A stretch of DNA of 64,000 nt from Micromussa lordhowensis. Its lineage: Eukaryota > Cnidaria > Anthozoa > Scleractinia > Lobophylliidae. Each line of letters begins with the position of its first letter. Within the stretch, counting starts at the first letter, position 1. Location of the stretch: assembly GCA_964020085.1 (NCBI GenBank), contig OZ026601.1, forward strand, positions 9,262,835-9,326,834. Reading direction: 5' to 3'. Positions 27,201 to 35,495 of the stretch are shown piece after piece. The notes below the pieces were generated by a model. It saw nothing but the letters and a program-made list of their open reading frames with translations, made no database searches and was not told the DNA's origin. Made by a program: the position numbers and the translations under genes.

Positions 27201-29710
27201 GATTGCACTATGGACGCACATGATCAGAACTGAACTTTGGCCTGAAAAAACCTACCCTGTGTTTCTGCATGTCACACAATCCGCAAGTGATTCTCACGGT
27301 TGTCACATTAACTACAATTTATGTCTGAGACATAAATTGGTCTTATATCTCTCGATTTTTTCGAACCACCCGATAACTCGAAACGTAAGTCGTTCAGTCC
27401 CTCTCCTCAGTCGAACACTGTAGTTACCCCAGATTTCTCGAAATATCCGATTTTTCGAACCAATTTTCGTTTCCTTTGGAGGTCCCAAAAATAGGGAATG
27501 AAAATACGTTCATTACACGTCAGAAATGTGAACTTTGTGTTTTTACTGCGCTTTGAGTGCGTTTGTACACTGACACATACTTTCGGCAATGTGTAAATTT
27601 TTTCGGGCAATAAAGTCACCGTCCCCCCAGGTCCAAAGGTGCCCGTACGCCTATGTGTTTATTTATCAATTTTATTCGTTGCGAACCACTTTCTTTATCT
27701 TTGAGACATTTTAAATTCTTTTTCGAACAGCTTTTTTTTAATTTTTTATTGCTTCGATGTTGTTTCATCTAGGGATAACAGCAATAAAGAAGCATGTAAA
27801 GCTTTGCAATAATCGATAATGGAGACTGATATGAGACTTAACTGAAGTGTTCCAAACCCTGACGTCTTACATGAGTCAAACATTACGGAAATCGTAATGT
27901 TTAGGTATTTGAGAACTTATCAATCGGCCAAAGAACACATGACTTCGGAACTGAGCAGGCAACACGCCGATTCCAAAATATTGACGAAGGTTACATTGGT
28001 TCAAAATTGACAAACGAAAACCCCGATTCTGAATCTAGAACCGAACACGCCAGTTATACATCGATTCTGAGCAGAATTTATCCTATTCTTTGATCAGCTG
28101 CTGCTTATAATTCAATTTACAACGGAAATAGGGTTCCTAAAAGCCCTTGGAAATAAACATAAGTTAGCTTACCTCGCCGGACCGAAACGCTCAAAACAAC
28201 CAAAGATAACGCGAATCGTAATACGAGGAATAAATTCCAGTTAGGTGACGTCACACCCAAATATGGAAAGCAGAAGTCACTCGCGCAAAATTTGAGATAC
28301 GCGGCTCTATGATGCTGCCACCTCAGAAACCTCGTCTTCGGAAACGTGCCGTGTTGTCGACAGATCATCGTCATGAATAAGTGATGAGTAAGAATATGAG
28401 CATGAATGTATGAATACTCAATGACCCCAGGATTCAGGGTACACACTTAGAGTGGCGTGAAGTTGTCATGTTTGGATTCGGCTGCTTCCTTCGCAATACA
28501 ATAGACCAAATGTGTGGATCGGACGGCTTGCATCTGTGAAAAGCGATAAACGTGGTTCCCCTTTAATGTGGTTCCCTTTTACTTTATGTAAACACTTCGC
28601 AACTACTTACATGAGGTAAATTCAAAGTTTTAAACAACCGCTATTATAATGGGTGCGAAGCGGTCGAAGCTTAATGCTTCGTTCTTCCTCTATCACTTAA
28701 TGAAACAACTACGCAGCTGAAAAACTCAATAAAGCTGTTGGAAAAGGAATTTCAAAGGCCTCAAAGACTCGGTATGTGGTTCGTAACGAATAACATCGAT
28801 TCGCATTTCATCGAGTGGGAACTTATATAAAATATTAGGGTGCAGAGACTGCGCAGTACGGATTGGAAATGATCTTTAATTCCCTAAACTAAATTAGACA
28901 GCTTGAAGTGACATAAGAAGAAAAGTTAAAAGCACATTTTAATTACCTTTGATGTAACAATACTTCTCTACCAAGTCTTGGCGCTGAACAAGTTTATGTT
29001 GTAATGCGTCACACAATGCCTGGTAGTCGGCAGCAACTCCTTTGTTTTGTTTCCAGTGCATTAACGTGTCGTATGCCTTTTCAGACAGTAGGGCATGAGC
29101 GTTATCTATTTCTCTTAGCTTTGCTTCACTGATATTTAGGCGACGCCCAAGCTTTAACCAAATGTCTGCAATGTCACTACCCAACGTTTCTAATTCCTCA
29201 TCTGTGGGTGTCCCTCGTTTTACTACAAAGATAAATAATTCAGTAGAAGTAATTTTTTGCTATCGCTGTTGCTCACAATTCTTTAGAATAAAGAAAACTC
29301 TTTCACAGCCACCGCAGTTAGTTTTAGTATATAATAATAATAGTATTGGCAGTAGTGACAGTAGAGGCAGTAGTAGCGGTGGCAGTGGCGGTGGCAGTGG
29401 CGGTGGCAGTGGCGGTGGCAGTGGCGGTGGCAGTGGCGGTGGCAGTGGCGGTGGCAGTGGCGGTGGCAGTGGCAGTGGCGGTGGCAGTGGCGGTGGCAGT
29501 GGCGGTGGCAGTGGCGGTGGCAGTGGCGGTGGCAGTGGCAGTGGCAGTGGCAGTGGCAGTGGCAGTGGCAGTGGCAGTGGCAGTGGCAGTGGCAGTGGCA
29601 GTGGCAGTGGCAGTGGCAGTGGCAGTGGCAGTGGCAGTGGCAGTGGCAGTGGCAGTAGCAGTATCAGTAGTGACAGTAGAGGCAGTAGTGGCGGTGGCGG
29701 TGGCGGTGGC

Positions 29711-29753
<43 letters not shown>

Positions 29754-32700
29754 GCAGTGGCAGTGGCAGTAGCAGTATCAGTAGTGACAGTAGAGGCAGT
29801 AGTGGCGGTGGTAGTGGCAGTGGCAGTGGTAGAGGTAGTGGTAGTGGTAGTGGTAGTGGTAGTGGTAGTGGTAGTGGTAGTGGTAGTGGTAGTGGTAATG
29901 GTAGTGGTAGTGGTAGTAGTAGTGGTAGTGGTAGTGGTAGTGGTAGTGGTAGTGGTAGTGGTAGTGGTAGTGGTAGTGGTAGTGGTAGTGGTAGTGGTAG
30001 TGGTAGTGGTAGTGGTAGTGGTAGTGGTAGTGGTAGTGGTAGTGGTAGTGGTAGTGGTAGTGGTAGTGGAAGTGGTAGTAGAAATGGCTTTATTTGCATG
30101 ACCGTAAGATTTACAGTATTGCAAAAGCTTAAATTTCTATAACAATATATCAATAATTCTAAGTTAAATTATCTTCATTCGATAATAATCTTTAGTATAC
30201 GGCTAGCTTCGTGAGAGGGCAAGATGAAGCAAATCCTGCCATGTAATAAATTCTTTATCGACCAAGCTTTTTCGGTCATGATGGCTGGATATTGGCCTCG
30301 TTCTTTTCTTGCGAGCGGTTAATGGACCTCGGTGGCGGTGGCGGTGGCGATACAAACGACAACAATGAACACAAGAAAGATTTCAGCTGGCAATCCTGAC
30401 ATAGCAACGATTAAACGTATTGAGATGTTTCTTCCTGTTGTCTGTCCTTTTGTGCTTTTGTGGGCTGGTTTTGTCCTAACACGCTATTTCCTCGTTGATT
30501 ACATTCGGCGGCGCCATATAGACACCACCTCTTGCGTCTTTCCTCGACCATCTCGTTTGAACGCTATTAATTGAAGAAAATCTGACCCGCCATCCCCGCA
30601 CTGCTAGGCAGTCTTTCTGATCTGATCCAAAACCAAGGAGAAACCGTTAAATCGACATTGTGAACTCCTGTCGACTGACCTTTCAATTTGTAACGCGTCA
30701 CGCCTTCCGAAAACGAGAGATCAATTCTATATAAGCAAGGGGTTTGCAGAAGTCCCAAAATTAAATTTAGGGTAAAGCACTATGTTCTAAACAACAACTA
30801 TAAAGAACAGCGAGATCCAAGATCAAGATCCATTTTGTTTTTCCGAGGCCCAAGCCTAAGAACTAGGCAAAGATTTTCCTGGACGAGTTCTTCCATCCAC
30901 GCTCCGTATTATTTTGGTTATCTTTTAACCATCTCGCTTAAGTATAACTACCCCTGATAAATTACTTTTCGAAACACTTTCCACCAAATTGGATGATGAT
31001 TAATTCATATTGCATTGATTGTTATCGTTCTGATGTGTTCAGTGCGGTGATATAAGTTCTGTCAAATTACTTCCATTTCTTTCGGGTAAATACATTCCAG
31101 CTTTTTAAGATGTAGTCATGTAAGAAAACCTGTAGCATCCATGTATAAAACTTCGCTACTAAGTTGAAAAAATACATCTTAATTTATTAAATGTACCTTT
31201 GCTATATGCAAGTCTTCTTCGAAGGTTTGCACTGTTTTCTCGTTCACTTCTGAGTTCAGATCTCAATTCTTTGTTTTCTGCAGTAAAAGAAGAGTAGTAA
31301 AACCCATTAATGTTGTGACGTATATAATAAAATAAACGAGTGATTTAAAATATTGATTTAGAAACAATGCCAATGACTGAACAGGCTGCAAGACAAGGAG
31401 TCCACAAGGACACATTGAATACGGCCCTTAATGGAGCTGCGTCACGGTTAAACGGTTTGAAAAGTTTAGCCTAAATTTTTCAATTTTGTTGATTGTAATC
31501 CGTGTCAATCTTCTCCATCCTTAACCATCCTTGTTCCTTTATGATTTATTATTATTATCTCTTTAGTGTTTTTCTATCTTTGTAAAGTATTATTTTCGGG
31601 TTTCCTTGAATTTAGAGTTAGTTTTGTGGATGGTAGAAATAACTCAAAATACCGTGACGTAGCTCCATTAAGCAATTCGTACCTAGGCAACAACAACAAT
31701 TGTTCACAACTAAACGATCCTAATTGATACCTCTAACCATTGTTGTATATGGTTTTAGGATTCAATGCACCTTCAAAAAGTAACAAACTAAATAATAACT
31801 AATGCAGCAACTAGCATTTTATTTTGTAGGGGACTTTATGGACTTTATGGGGATTCCGATATTCGACTACCCGTGCTAAGACGGCTTTTCAATCGGGAAG
31901 TACATTCGCAGTGTAACAAAAGGCTTTTTTGACTTGAACGTCTTGCCCTGCAAAGCTGTCCAATAAACAACGAAAGATGGACATATTTTAAAGACTGGGA
32001 GGCAAAATTGCTATGGACAATGCCCTATCCACGGGCTGAGCTGTAAAGGAGGCAGAAAAAAAGTTGCCAAATTAACCACCAACAAGTGCTCGAGGAGGGA
32101 TTAAGTTCCAGAACATTTCCAGGTAGGTAGAAGCAAATAGGAATCGACTGACCATGCGAAAAGAAAAAAAAACTTGACAACCCGCAGACCTCTTTGTACA
32201 TTGGGCAAAAGGGAACTGGGCAGACCACTTGTCAAATGAAGGAGATTCATAGCAGCAGAAATTCAGAGAATTTAGGTTGACGTAATATTCTCCGCTGGGA
32301 GATGAAGGCACAAGAGATTTACTCACTAGGCTAGGTTTGAATAAATAGGAAGAAATATCGCCTTTATAGAGAAGAAAATAGGGAACAGGAGTTCTAAAAA
32401 GAGGTCCTTACTGGGATCTGCGAGAACATTTCACTCAAGACAGAGGAGCAGGGATGGCGCAGTGGTGGCGCAGTATTGCCTGGGTTCGATGCCGACCTGG
32501 TGCCATATGTGGGTTGAGTGTGTTGCTGGTTCTCGCAGTTCTTCGATGAATATCCAATCCACTGCCATTCACCCCTACCTAGGAGAATTTCCGTCGCTGA
32601 AAGTCACTTACCGGCTTCTACAATTGTTCTTGCAAGATGTGGATGTACAATCTCAATTGTTTTCTTAAAGATATCATAAGCTCTTGCACCTTTTCTTGGT

Positions 32701-32909
32701 AGCATTTCTAACAATGTTTCACATTTCTGTTGTCGAGTCGAGTCCTTCGCCTTTATTTTATTTTCGTCTTCTATCGTAAACAGAAGTGGATCTTCCATCT
32801 TCAGTAAAACCTCTTCTGGCTCCATGTCTTTCACAAACGTTGCTTTGCACCTCCTCAAGATGTTTCTATGTTTTTCGTCCATTGGCTCGACATCTGTTCC
32901 AGTTGCCAT
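6430..32909 (-). CDS. CARD/Death-domain/TRADD-N-like/CARD adaptor, split gene
   Basis: This is a modular intracellular death-fold protein. CARD and Death domains are known as homotypic interaction modules that build signalling platforms for apoptosis and innate immunity; the specific partner here is unknown. Exons in transcript order (minus strand): 32909-32612 CARD; 31277-31197 coiled coil; 29222-28947 Death; 21157-21095, 20556-20494, 20279-20217, 18774-18712, 18495-18433 and 16518-16456 repeated coiled coil; 12919-12479 TRADD-N-like; 10800-10495 CARD; 9695-9558, 8234-8082 and 7287-7138 coiled coil; 6497-6430 basic tail and stop. Every junction has AG acceptor and GT donor and is phase 1, and every internal exon is a multiple of three. 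The total is 2289 nt (about 762 residues), but a TGA at 12663-12665 would truncate it near residue 429. The open frame upstream of the chosen ATG continues to an acceptor at 32932, so the true start may lie further 5'. It could also be two genes. Confidence 0.75.
7138..7287 (-). CDS. Coiled-coil exon, second member of the pair
   Basis: A 150-nt phase-1 exon (50 residues) with TTGCAG acceptor and GTAAAA donor. It starts acidic (GEDEDEQKEVAKLRKEV), then NSVKNRKKEGS matches SVENREKEAS of the neighbouring exon, and ends NIQPQEG against IQFLEG. It is one codon shorter than its partner. Confidence 0.65.
8082..8234 (-). CDS. Coiled-coil exon, member of a duplicated pair
   Basis: A 153-nt phase-1 exon (51 residues) with CGCAG acceptor and GTAAAA donor. 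It encodes EEIVHDHEEVSRLLKKIKDE, then ISVENREKEASE and a hydrophobic end LGIQFLEG. The exon at 7138-7287 shares the same order of motifs, so the two arose by duplication. Confidence 0.65.
8403..8470 (+). repeat. SINE-like fragment
   Basis: GGGAGGCGCGGTGGCCTAAT resembles the start of the tRNA-type SINE at 17,041, but only the head is present. It lies in an intron of the death-fold gene. Confidence 0.35.
9558..9695 (-). CDS. Coiled-coil exon downstream of CARD2
   Basis: A 138-nt phase-1 exon (46 residues) with GGCAG acceptor and GTAAGA donor. The sequence is Glu/Leu/Lys-rich (EREWLLNETMDDLLLEEERA, then ENEKLKAQLKE), a clear coiled coil. Probably mediates oligomerisation; that role is inference. 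Confidence 0.65.
10495..10800 (-). CDS. Second CARD exon
   Basis: A 306-nt phase-1 exon encoding 102 residues. The CARD pattern includes ILLKFYLLLLEKLDPNEVSV, LLTAGVLTSDDKEKV, the core LLMILATKGPRAYEEFVKAL and the final HSYLACQLLKEG. Acceptor GAACAG at 10801-10806, donor GTACGT at 10494. It follows the TGA-bearing exon, so it would be translated only if that stop is bypassed, skipped or absent in other alleles, or if a second promoter exists. Confidence 0.75.
11155..11300. repeat. Palindromic MITE, family A, copy 1
   Basis: Fold-back unit: GGGAAACAGTGAATTTTGTT at the left is answered by its reverse complement at the right, flanked by TAATGACTGG and a reverse match. Further copies lie at 21743, 35347 and 36031. 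Located in the intron between the CARD2 and TRADD-N-like exons. Confidence 0.75.
12479..12919 (-). CDS. TRADD-N-like exon interrupted by an in-frame TGA
   Basis: A 441-nt phase-1 exon (147 codons) with TTAAG acceptor and GTAAGT donor. The core DLELTWKQAGSLILTVHCRT followed by LEILERL and then EVYCSGHLDEVVEKCFLTDE resembles the ferredoxin-like TRADD-N domain known in cnidarian death-fold and NLR-type proteins. The call rests on family memory, not a search. The TGA at 12663-12665 falls between LERL and EVYCSGHL, where related proteins as I recall them have Trp. The frame is intact on both sides, so one base change (TGG to TGA) explains it. Confidence 0.6.
13101..13240. repeat. Fold-back element
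   Basis: The arms ACATCAAACACTTAAGACAG... and its inverse end ...GTGTTTGATATGT pair with each other, as do GTGTTTGACCACATTT and AAATGTGGTCAAACAC inside. No coding content. Confidence 0.65.
13413..14511. mobile_element. Element with ~105-bp inverted arms
   Basis: The arm 13413-13522 recurs inverted at 14405-14511: shared words include AGAGATTATCAAGGTAAG, CTTAAGTTATTTTTAGACAT and CCCAGTTCTTCCG. The 880-bp interior has no recognisable transposase, so this looks like a non-autonomous DNA transposon or an inverted duplication. Confidence 0.6.
15776..16100. repeat. MITE, family B, copy 1
   Basis: About 325 bp, nearly identical to 38256-38590. It contains the inverted pair CTCCGACTATTG / CAATAGTCGGAG and a second one, AACAATTATTCCAT / ATGGAATAATTGTT. 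Typical fold-back MITE in an intron of the death-fold gene. Confidence 0.75.
16456..16518 (-). CDS. Repeated coiled-coil exon, diverged copy 6
   Basis: 63-nt phase-1 exon with CTAG acceptor and GTAAGG donor. It encodes EFVAAEAASKKAKNRLQENQ, clearly related at the NRL.E.QE end but diverged elsewhere. The downstream flank (about 16310-16450) also shares an altered copy of the intron repeat (ACCTCACAAACGTC, GAACACAGCAGTA). It is probably the oldest member of the array. Confidence 0.65.
17041..17292 (+). repeat. tRNA-derived SINE
   Basis: A Pol III head (CATGGTTAGTGCGCTCGTCT as A-box region and GGTTCGAGC as B box) is followed by a long body containing TGGGCAAGACACTTTACC and GGTGGTGACCCTGCGATGGA. 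A diverged partial copy of the body is present at 54,500-54,700. Confidence 0.65.
18433..18495 (-). CDS. Repeated coiled-coil exon, copy 5
   Basis: 63-nt phase-1 exon, splice sites as in the other copies. Residues ELKTVDANCKD then VENRLKEKQE. It sits 279 bp from copy 4. Confidence 0.7.
18712..18774 (-). CDS. Repeated coiled-coil exon, copy 4
   Basis: 63-nt phase-1 exon, splice sites as in the other copies. Residues ELKSVEAFCKD then VENRLKEKQE. The upstream intron flank (18775-18980) is nearly identical to the flank of copy 2 (20557-20770). Confidence 0.7.
19165..19335. repeat. Palindromic MITE
   Basis: GACATTATCTGTTCC and GGAACAGATAATATCC pair across a core in which AAGTTTCCGAGAGCGAAGCT is followed by an inverted match; the outer GAAAATATACTCC has a partial inverse partner. 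It separates the two two-exon blocks of the coiled-coil array. Confidence 0.6.
20217..20279 (-). CDS. Repeated coiled-coil exon, copy 3
   Basis: 63-nt phase-1 exon with GTGAGG donor and CTAG acceptor. Residues run ELKTIEAICKG then VENRLKEKQE. Hydrophobic positions Leu2, Ile5, Cys9, Val12 and Leu16 fall on a/d heptad positions, so the unit adds three heptads without changing register. Confidence 0.7.
20494..20556 (-). CDS. Repeated coiled-coil exon, copy 2
   Basis: 63-nt phase-1 exon with GTGAGG donor and CTAG acceptor. It ends VENRLKEKQQ: one base change turns the last Glu of the other copies into Gln. It lies 277 bp from copy 3, the same pair spacing as copies 4 and 5, which points to a duplicated two-exon block. 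Confidence 0.7.
20777..21078. repeat. Palindromic MITE, family C, copy 1
   Basis: The arms AATAGAGCACTTTTTCCGTG and CGCGGAAAAAGTGCTCTATT bracket further paired segments (CTAAACACGAGGAGGG, GAGAATTC). The same element is at 61176-61425 inside SPAG6. It is inserted between coiled-coil exon copies 1 and 2. Confidence 0.75.
21095..21157 (-). CDS. Repeated coiled-coil exon, copy 1
   Basis: A 63-nt exon with CTAG acceptor and GTGAGA donor, phase 1 at both ends. It encodes 21 residues, exactly three heptads, ending VENRLKEKQE. Its upstream flank (21158-21255) matches the flank of the copy at 20494-20556 until a LINE fragment begins near 21262. Confidence 0.7.
21262..21744 (+). mobile_element. LINE reverse-transcriptase fragment (CR1/jockey-like)
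   Basis: The translated frame has the RT block GCPQGSALGPLLWN, a degenerate catalytic box (FMYADYHQL, where YADD is expected), and the later TLLGVTLDDQLTYSSHI block. Both ends are missing, and the 3' side is cut by a family A MITE. The altered catalytic Asp means it cannot be active. Confidence 0.8.
21743..21866. repeat. Palindromic MITE, family A, copy 2
   Basis: GGGAAACAGTGAGTTTTGTT is matched by its inverse near 21,815-21,835, ending GCAGTCATTAAGTGTTTTGT. The insertion interrupts the LINE fragment. Confidence 0.75.
21867..22420. repeat. Interspersed repeat, inverted copy at 34.77-35.35 kb
   Basis: Words such as AGTCTTTTTCTTCGCAGCTA, CAGCATATTTTGTTGTAAAT and CTAGGGAGTTAGTGAGTTTT recur inverted at 34770-35345, in the same order, next to a family A MITE in both places. 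A shorter piece (about 25,232-25,310) also matches the right end. Confidence 0.65.
22890..23560. repeat. 59-bp minisatellite
   Basis: Eleven or so units of about 59 bp, each with CAGGCCAGTTAGGCTGGGGT, AACTTTGGACGAAAAT and GTACAAAACATATCAG. Spacing between GGCCAG words is exactly 59 (23081 to 23140). Central units are near-identical and the ends decay. Confidence 0.9.
23650..23701. repeat. (AAT)n microsatellite
   Basis: About 17 uninterrupted TAA/AAT units. The open frame across it (poly-Asn or poly-Leu) is an artefact of the repeat. Confidence 0.95.
24170..24216. repeat. (TTTA)n microsatellite
   Basis: About eleven TTTA units. No coding content nearby. Confidence 0.95.
25630..27655. mobile_element. 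hAT-like element with 8-bp target duplication
   Basis: The left end CATAGGCGTACGAGCC and the right end GTGCCCGTACGCCTATG are inverted. The flanks carry the same 8 bases, TGTTTATT (25622-25629 and 27656-27663). An 8-bp duplication is characteristic of hAT elements. No transposase is visible, so it is non-autonomous, and its interior holds other repeats. Located in the intron between the Death exon and the coiled-coil array. Confidence 0.7.
26290..26570. repeat. Imperfect ~55-bp tandem array
   Basis: Five or six units share AGGGCTGC(A/C)G, TCACAATACCCT and GAGGTCCTTACTCCTC. One internal unit is shortened (26413-26460). It lies inside the hAT-like element. Confidence 0.8.
28947..29222 (-). CDS. 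Exon 3: Death domain
   Basis: A 276-nt phase-1 exon encoding 92 residues. The pattern is that of a Death domain: a first helix IADIWLKLGRRLNISEAKL, a central AYDTLMHWKQ with the conserved Trp, and a last helix ending CDALQHKLVQRQDLVEKY. The acceptor is TTTGTAG at 29223-29229 and the donor GTAATT at 28946. A large minisatellite begins about 120 bp upstream in the preceding intron. Confidence 0.8.
29340..30085. repeat. G-rich 6/12-bp minisatellite beside the Death exon
   Basis: Zones in order: 12-bp GGTGGCAGTGGC units, 6-bp AGTGGC units, a GGC run, then a long (GGTAGT)n stretch. The block AGTATCAGTAGTGACAGTAG occurs at the start of two zones. Because the period is a multiple of three, both strands stay open in several frames (Gly-Ser, Val-Ala, Leu-Pro, Thr-Ala); these are not genes. 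Its near edge is about 120 bp from the Death-exon acceptor. Confidence 0.95.
31197..31277 (-). CDS. Exon 2: short coiled-coil linker
   Basis: An 81-nt phase-1 exon bounded by CTGCAG acceptor and GTACAT donor. It encodes 27 mostly charged residues (ENKELRSELRSEREN and a basic RRRLAYSK end), consistent with an alpha-helical linker between CARD and Death domains. It is short, so support comes mainly from frame and splice continuity with its neighbours. Confidence 0.6.
32450..32590 (+). repeat. SINE next to the exon 1 splice donor
   Basis: GGATGGCGCAGTGGTGGCGC, GGGTTCGATGCC and GGTGCCATATGTGGGTTGAG match, inverted, the SINE at 58236-58452 in SPAG6. Its right end lies about 20 bp from the donor of the first CARD exon. 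Confidence 0.6.
32612..32909 (-). CDS. Exon 1: N-terminal CARD
   Basis: The exon encodes about 99 residues with the six-helix CARD pattern. It starts MATGTDVEPMDEKH, has the usual conserved core LLEMLPRKGARAYDIF, and ends near HLARTIVEAG just before the GTAAGT donor at 32611. The ATG at 32907-32909 is the first methionine after a splice acceptor (CACAG at about 32933). The frame stays open between that acceptor and the ATG, so a coding exon further upstream cannot be excluded. Confidence 0.8.
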
Positions 32910-32999
32910 TTTGTCTTCCGATTTTACTGAGCCTGTGGTAAGAAGAAATGCATTATGAAAATTAGACTGAAGATCTGTACAGGCTCTGGCTTTGTATAC

Positions 33000-34372
33000 C
33001 GATCTGTGGCAATACAGACAACTCTCTCGTAAGCGGGCACTCCCGGGAAGAACTTGAGAACTGTTGGCTTACGAGAATTATTCCCGTAAGAGAAAAGGGG
33101 GAAAAGGTAAAAAAAAAGGGAATAAAAAAACAATGTCCGTAAGGATGGGGGTGTTGGGGTTTTCGTTTCTGTGAATTCGGCCAATTTTTGGTTCGGTTTT
33201 TCAGTTTTCGCACTTAAAAACTGCGGTTTTTGGGTTTTCTTCGATTTAGTCTTTGGTTTTCGGTTTTTATCAACAATAATGGGGATTTTTCAGATTTCTT
33301 TGTCCAATGCATTTTACAGTTTTTCTGGTTTTGGCAAGGAAGTTACACCCTGCAGTCGTGCTAAAACTGTAATTTCAAGGTACCTTCGGCTTCTACCCAG
33401 ACTTTCTTTTGCATTCACTCGCTCCGTTCACGTGGAATAACAGCAAAGGAGAGACTGTTCGTTTGGTTGTGAAATAAAGTAGTTTGGTTGTAAAACGGCT
33501 GCCATTATGCCTACACAAATGAAAATTCTGACAATGGCAATCAAAACGCAATTTCAGAAAAAATGTACGTGGTCAGTTTCTTATAAATAAAAATTACCTA
33601 AAATCCTTTTATCGCGCAACTTTTTCTAGTTTTACATTGCTGTAGGTCTGTGGAGCCGATTTACAAATAAATATTCAAATATTTAGACTACGATGAGATC
33701 TGCACTAACGTGGATATACACAGAAAGATTTCGGAAAAGAAAACAGCTTTGGACGTATAAAAATTAAATAACAGAAAGAAAGATTCTGAAGCCTATTAAA
33801 GCTTTGTCAGTGAGGGCTTTTATTTAGGTTTTCGGTGTTTGCACGAAATTTATTGCGGGTTTGCAGTTTTGGGCAATTTTCTAAGCGGTCTTTCGGGTTT
33901 CTAATAGGTCCCTACAACCCCGTCCGTAAGTAGAGCTGTCTGCTTACGAGAGCTAGTGTCCGTTAACTCTCCGCTAACGGACACTCTCGTGAGCGGACAG
34001 CTCTACTAAACGGACACTGTTTTCAATTCCCCTTTTTACCTTTTTTAATGCATCCTACATGATCTTAATTTGTTGGTGTGTGGATATGGTCACAGTAACT
34101 ACAGCCCAAAGAGATTTCATCGCCAATATCTGTTCTATTTTCCAGAGAAGTAATTGGAATATTGGGGCAATGCAAAAGGTGTAAAAAGCAGGCAAGATAG
34201 TTTCAGAGCTAGGTGGTCATAGCAAAGGGCCCGAGCCGGTTGCAACGAGAAGCTGAAATATGAAACTCGAGAACAGTTTGTTTCAAACATTGGACATTAG
34301 AACTCACTGCAATGTATACTACAGTCAACTCTCTCTTCAAATCTAAAACCAAAACCTAACTGCTGGAAATTG
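33000..34372. other. Upstream region with transposon-like ends, no gene
   Basis: CTCTCGTAAGCGGGCAC (about 33,022) and the fold-back CTCTCCGCTAACGGACAC / GTGTCCGTTAACTCTC zone (33,905-34,020) suggest the ends of a degenerate DNA transposon of roughly 1 kb filled with GGTTTT-rich sequence. No transposase is readable. The promoter of the minus-strand gene should lie in this area or further upstream. Confidence 0.35.
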
Positions 34373-34380
34373 TTATAATA

Positions 34381-34384
<4 letters not shown>

Positions 34385-34423
<39 letters not shown>
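34385..34423. repeat. (AAT)n microsatellite
   Basis: About 12 uninterrupted units; the poly-Leu frame on the minus strand is an artefact. Confidence 0.95.
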
Positions 34424-34425
<2 letters not shown>

Positions 34426-34769
34426 TTCTAGATCCCGATTGGTTCTGCGAGCGTCCATTTGTCACGTAATCAAACAACAACGTGAAATGACCAAGTTCTG
34501 CGTATTTTGTAGAACGAAAATGGCGCAGAATTATTTTTCGTATTTTAATTTGGAATTCAACGCTGGCATAACACATTTAGACTGAGTAAGTTTAGAGAGA
34601 GATTGGTGCTCTGAACGAAATCTATACAGCTGCGAAATTCGAAAGTAAAATACAAAACTATTTTCACTGGACTTAGGGAGCTTAAGCAAACCACAACGAC
34701 AAACAAAAGGTTTTCAAGTTGTTAAATCTCCCAACTCAAATACGTTTTCCAATTGGAGAAGAACTCCCT

Positions 34770-35345
34770 AAGGCGAACAAGACTCACTAACTCCCTAGGA
34801 AAAAAAACAACTTGAACTTTTGACTCGCACGTGATCAGGCCGTGCACATTGAAACAGCGGCAAATTTGTGTGCCAGTCGGCCTGATGTCAAAAAGCCATT
34901 GAAGTCGGACGACGTTGCTCACTAGAGAAGGCATTCACTATTCAAGAAAAGGGATTTATAATTCAAAAACATATCAGATAACAAAGCGAAAAATTGAACA
35001 TTTTGTGTCTTCAAGCTTTTAATTTGACGCCAAAAATGCGTCGCCCGAGTTTTGGCAACTCGCTCTTCGATCACTGTCTCCGGGTAGGAAAACAGTAGTG
35101 TCATTTACAACAAAATATGCTGTTCCTCGTCAGAGCAAGCCCAGAATTCTCGAGATAAGCATTAGGAAAAGCCAAAGCAACTTTTGTATTGTCTTCATTT
35201 TTGTTAGCTGCGAAGAAAAAGGCTATTATCGTGTTGTTTGATTAGGAGAGCTCGATTTCGACTGCCGCTAGCACCGCGGTCACAGCCACTGTAGGCGTCA
35301 GGAAAATCATGTTTTCTTTTTTTTTTCCTATTTTTGACTCGGAAG
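34770..35345. repeat. Inverted copy of the 21.9-22.4 kb repeat
   Basis: Reverse complement of 21867-22420 in the same order, including CTAGGGAGTTAGTGAGT-type and CAGCATATTTTGTTGTAAAT words. Divergence is moderate. Confidence 0.65.
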
Positions 35346-35346
35346 G

Positions 35347-35495
35347 TATAACAAAACACTTAATTACTGGCTGGCCCCTTGGGAAACAGTGAGTTTTGTT
35401 TCCTCTCGATCCCCAATGTTCACCTCTGCGAACATAGAGGGTCTCGGGGAAACAAAACTCACTGTTTCCCAAGGGGCAGGGGGCCAGTCATTAAG
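35347..35495. repeat. Palindromic MITE, family A, copy 3
   Basis: TAACAAAACACTTAATTACT starts it; GGGAAACAGTGAGTTTTGTT and its inverse form the arms; it ends GGGCCAGTCATTAAG. Confidence 0.8.

Noticed and set aside
29162..30153. Long Gly-Ser, Leu-Pro, Thr and Val-Ala open frames on both strands
   Set aside because: They are produced by a minisatellite whose period is a multiple of three. No frame has a domain, and all overlap each other.
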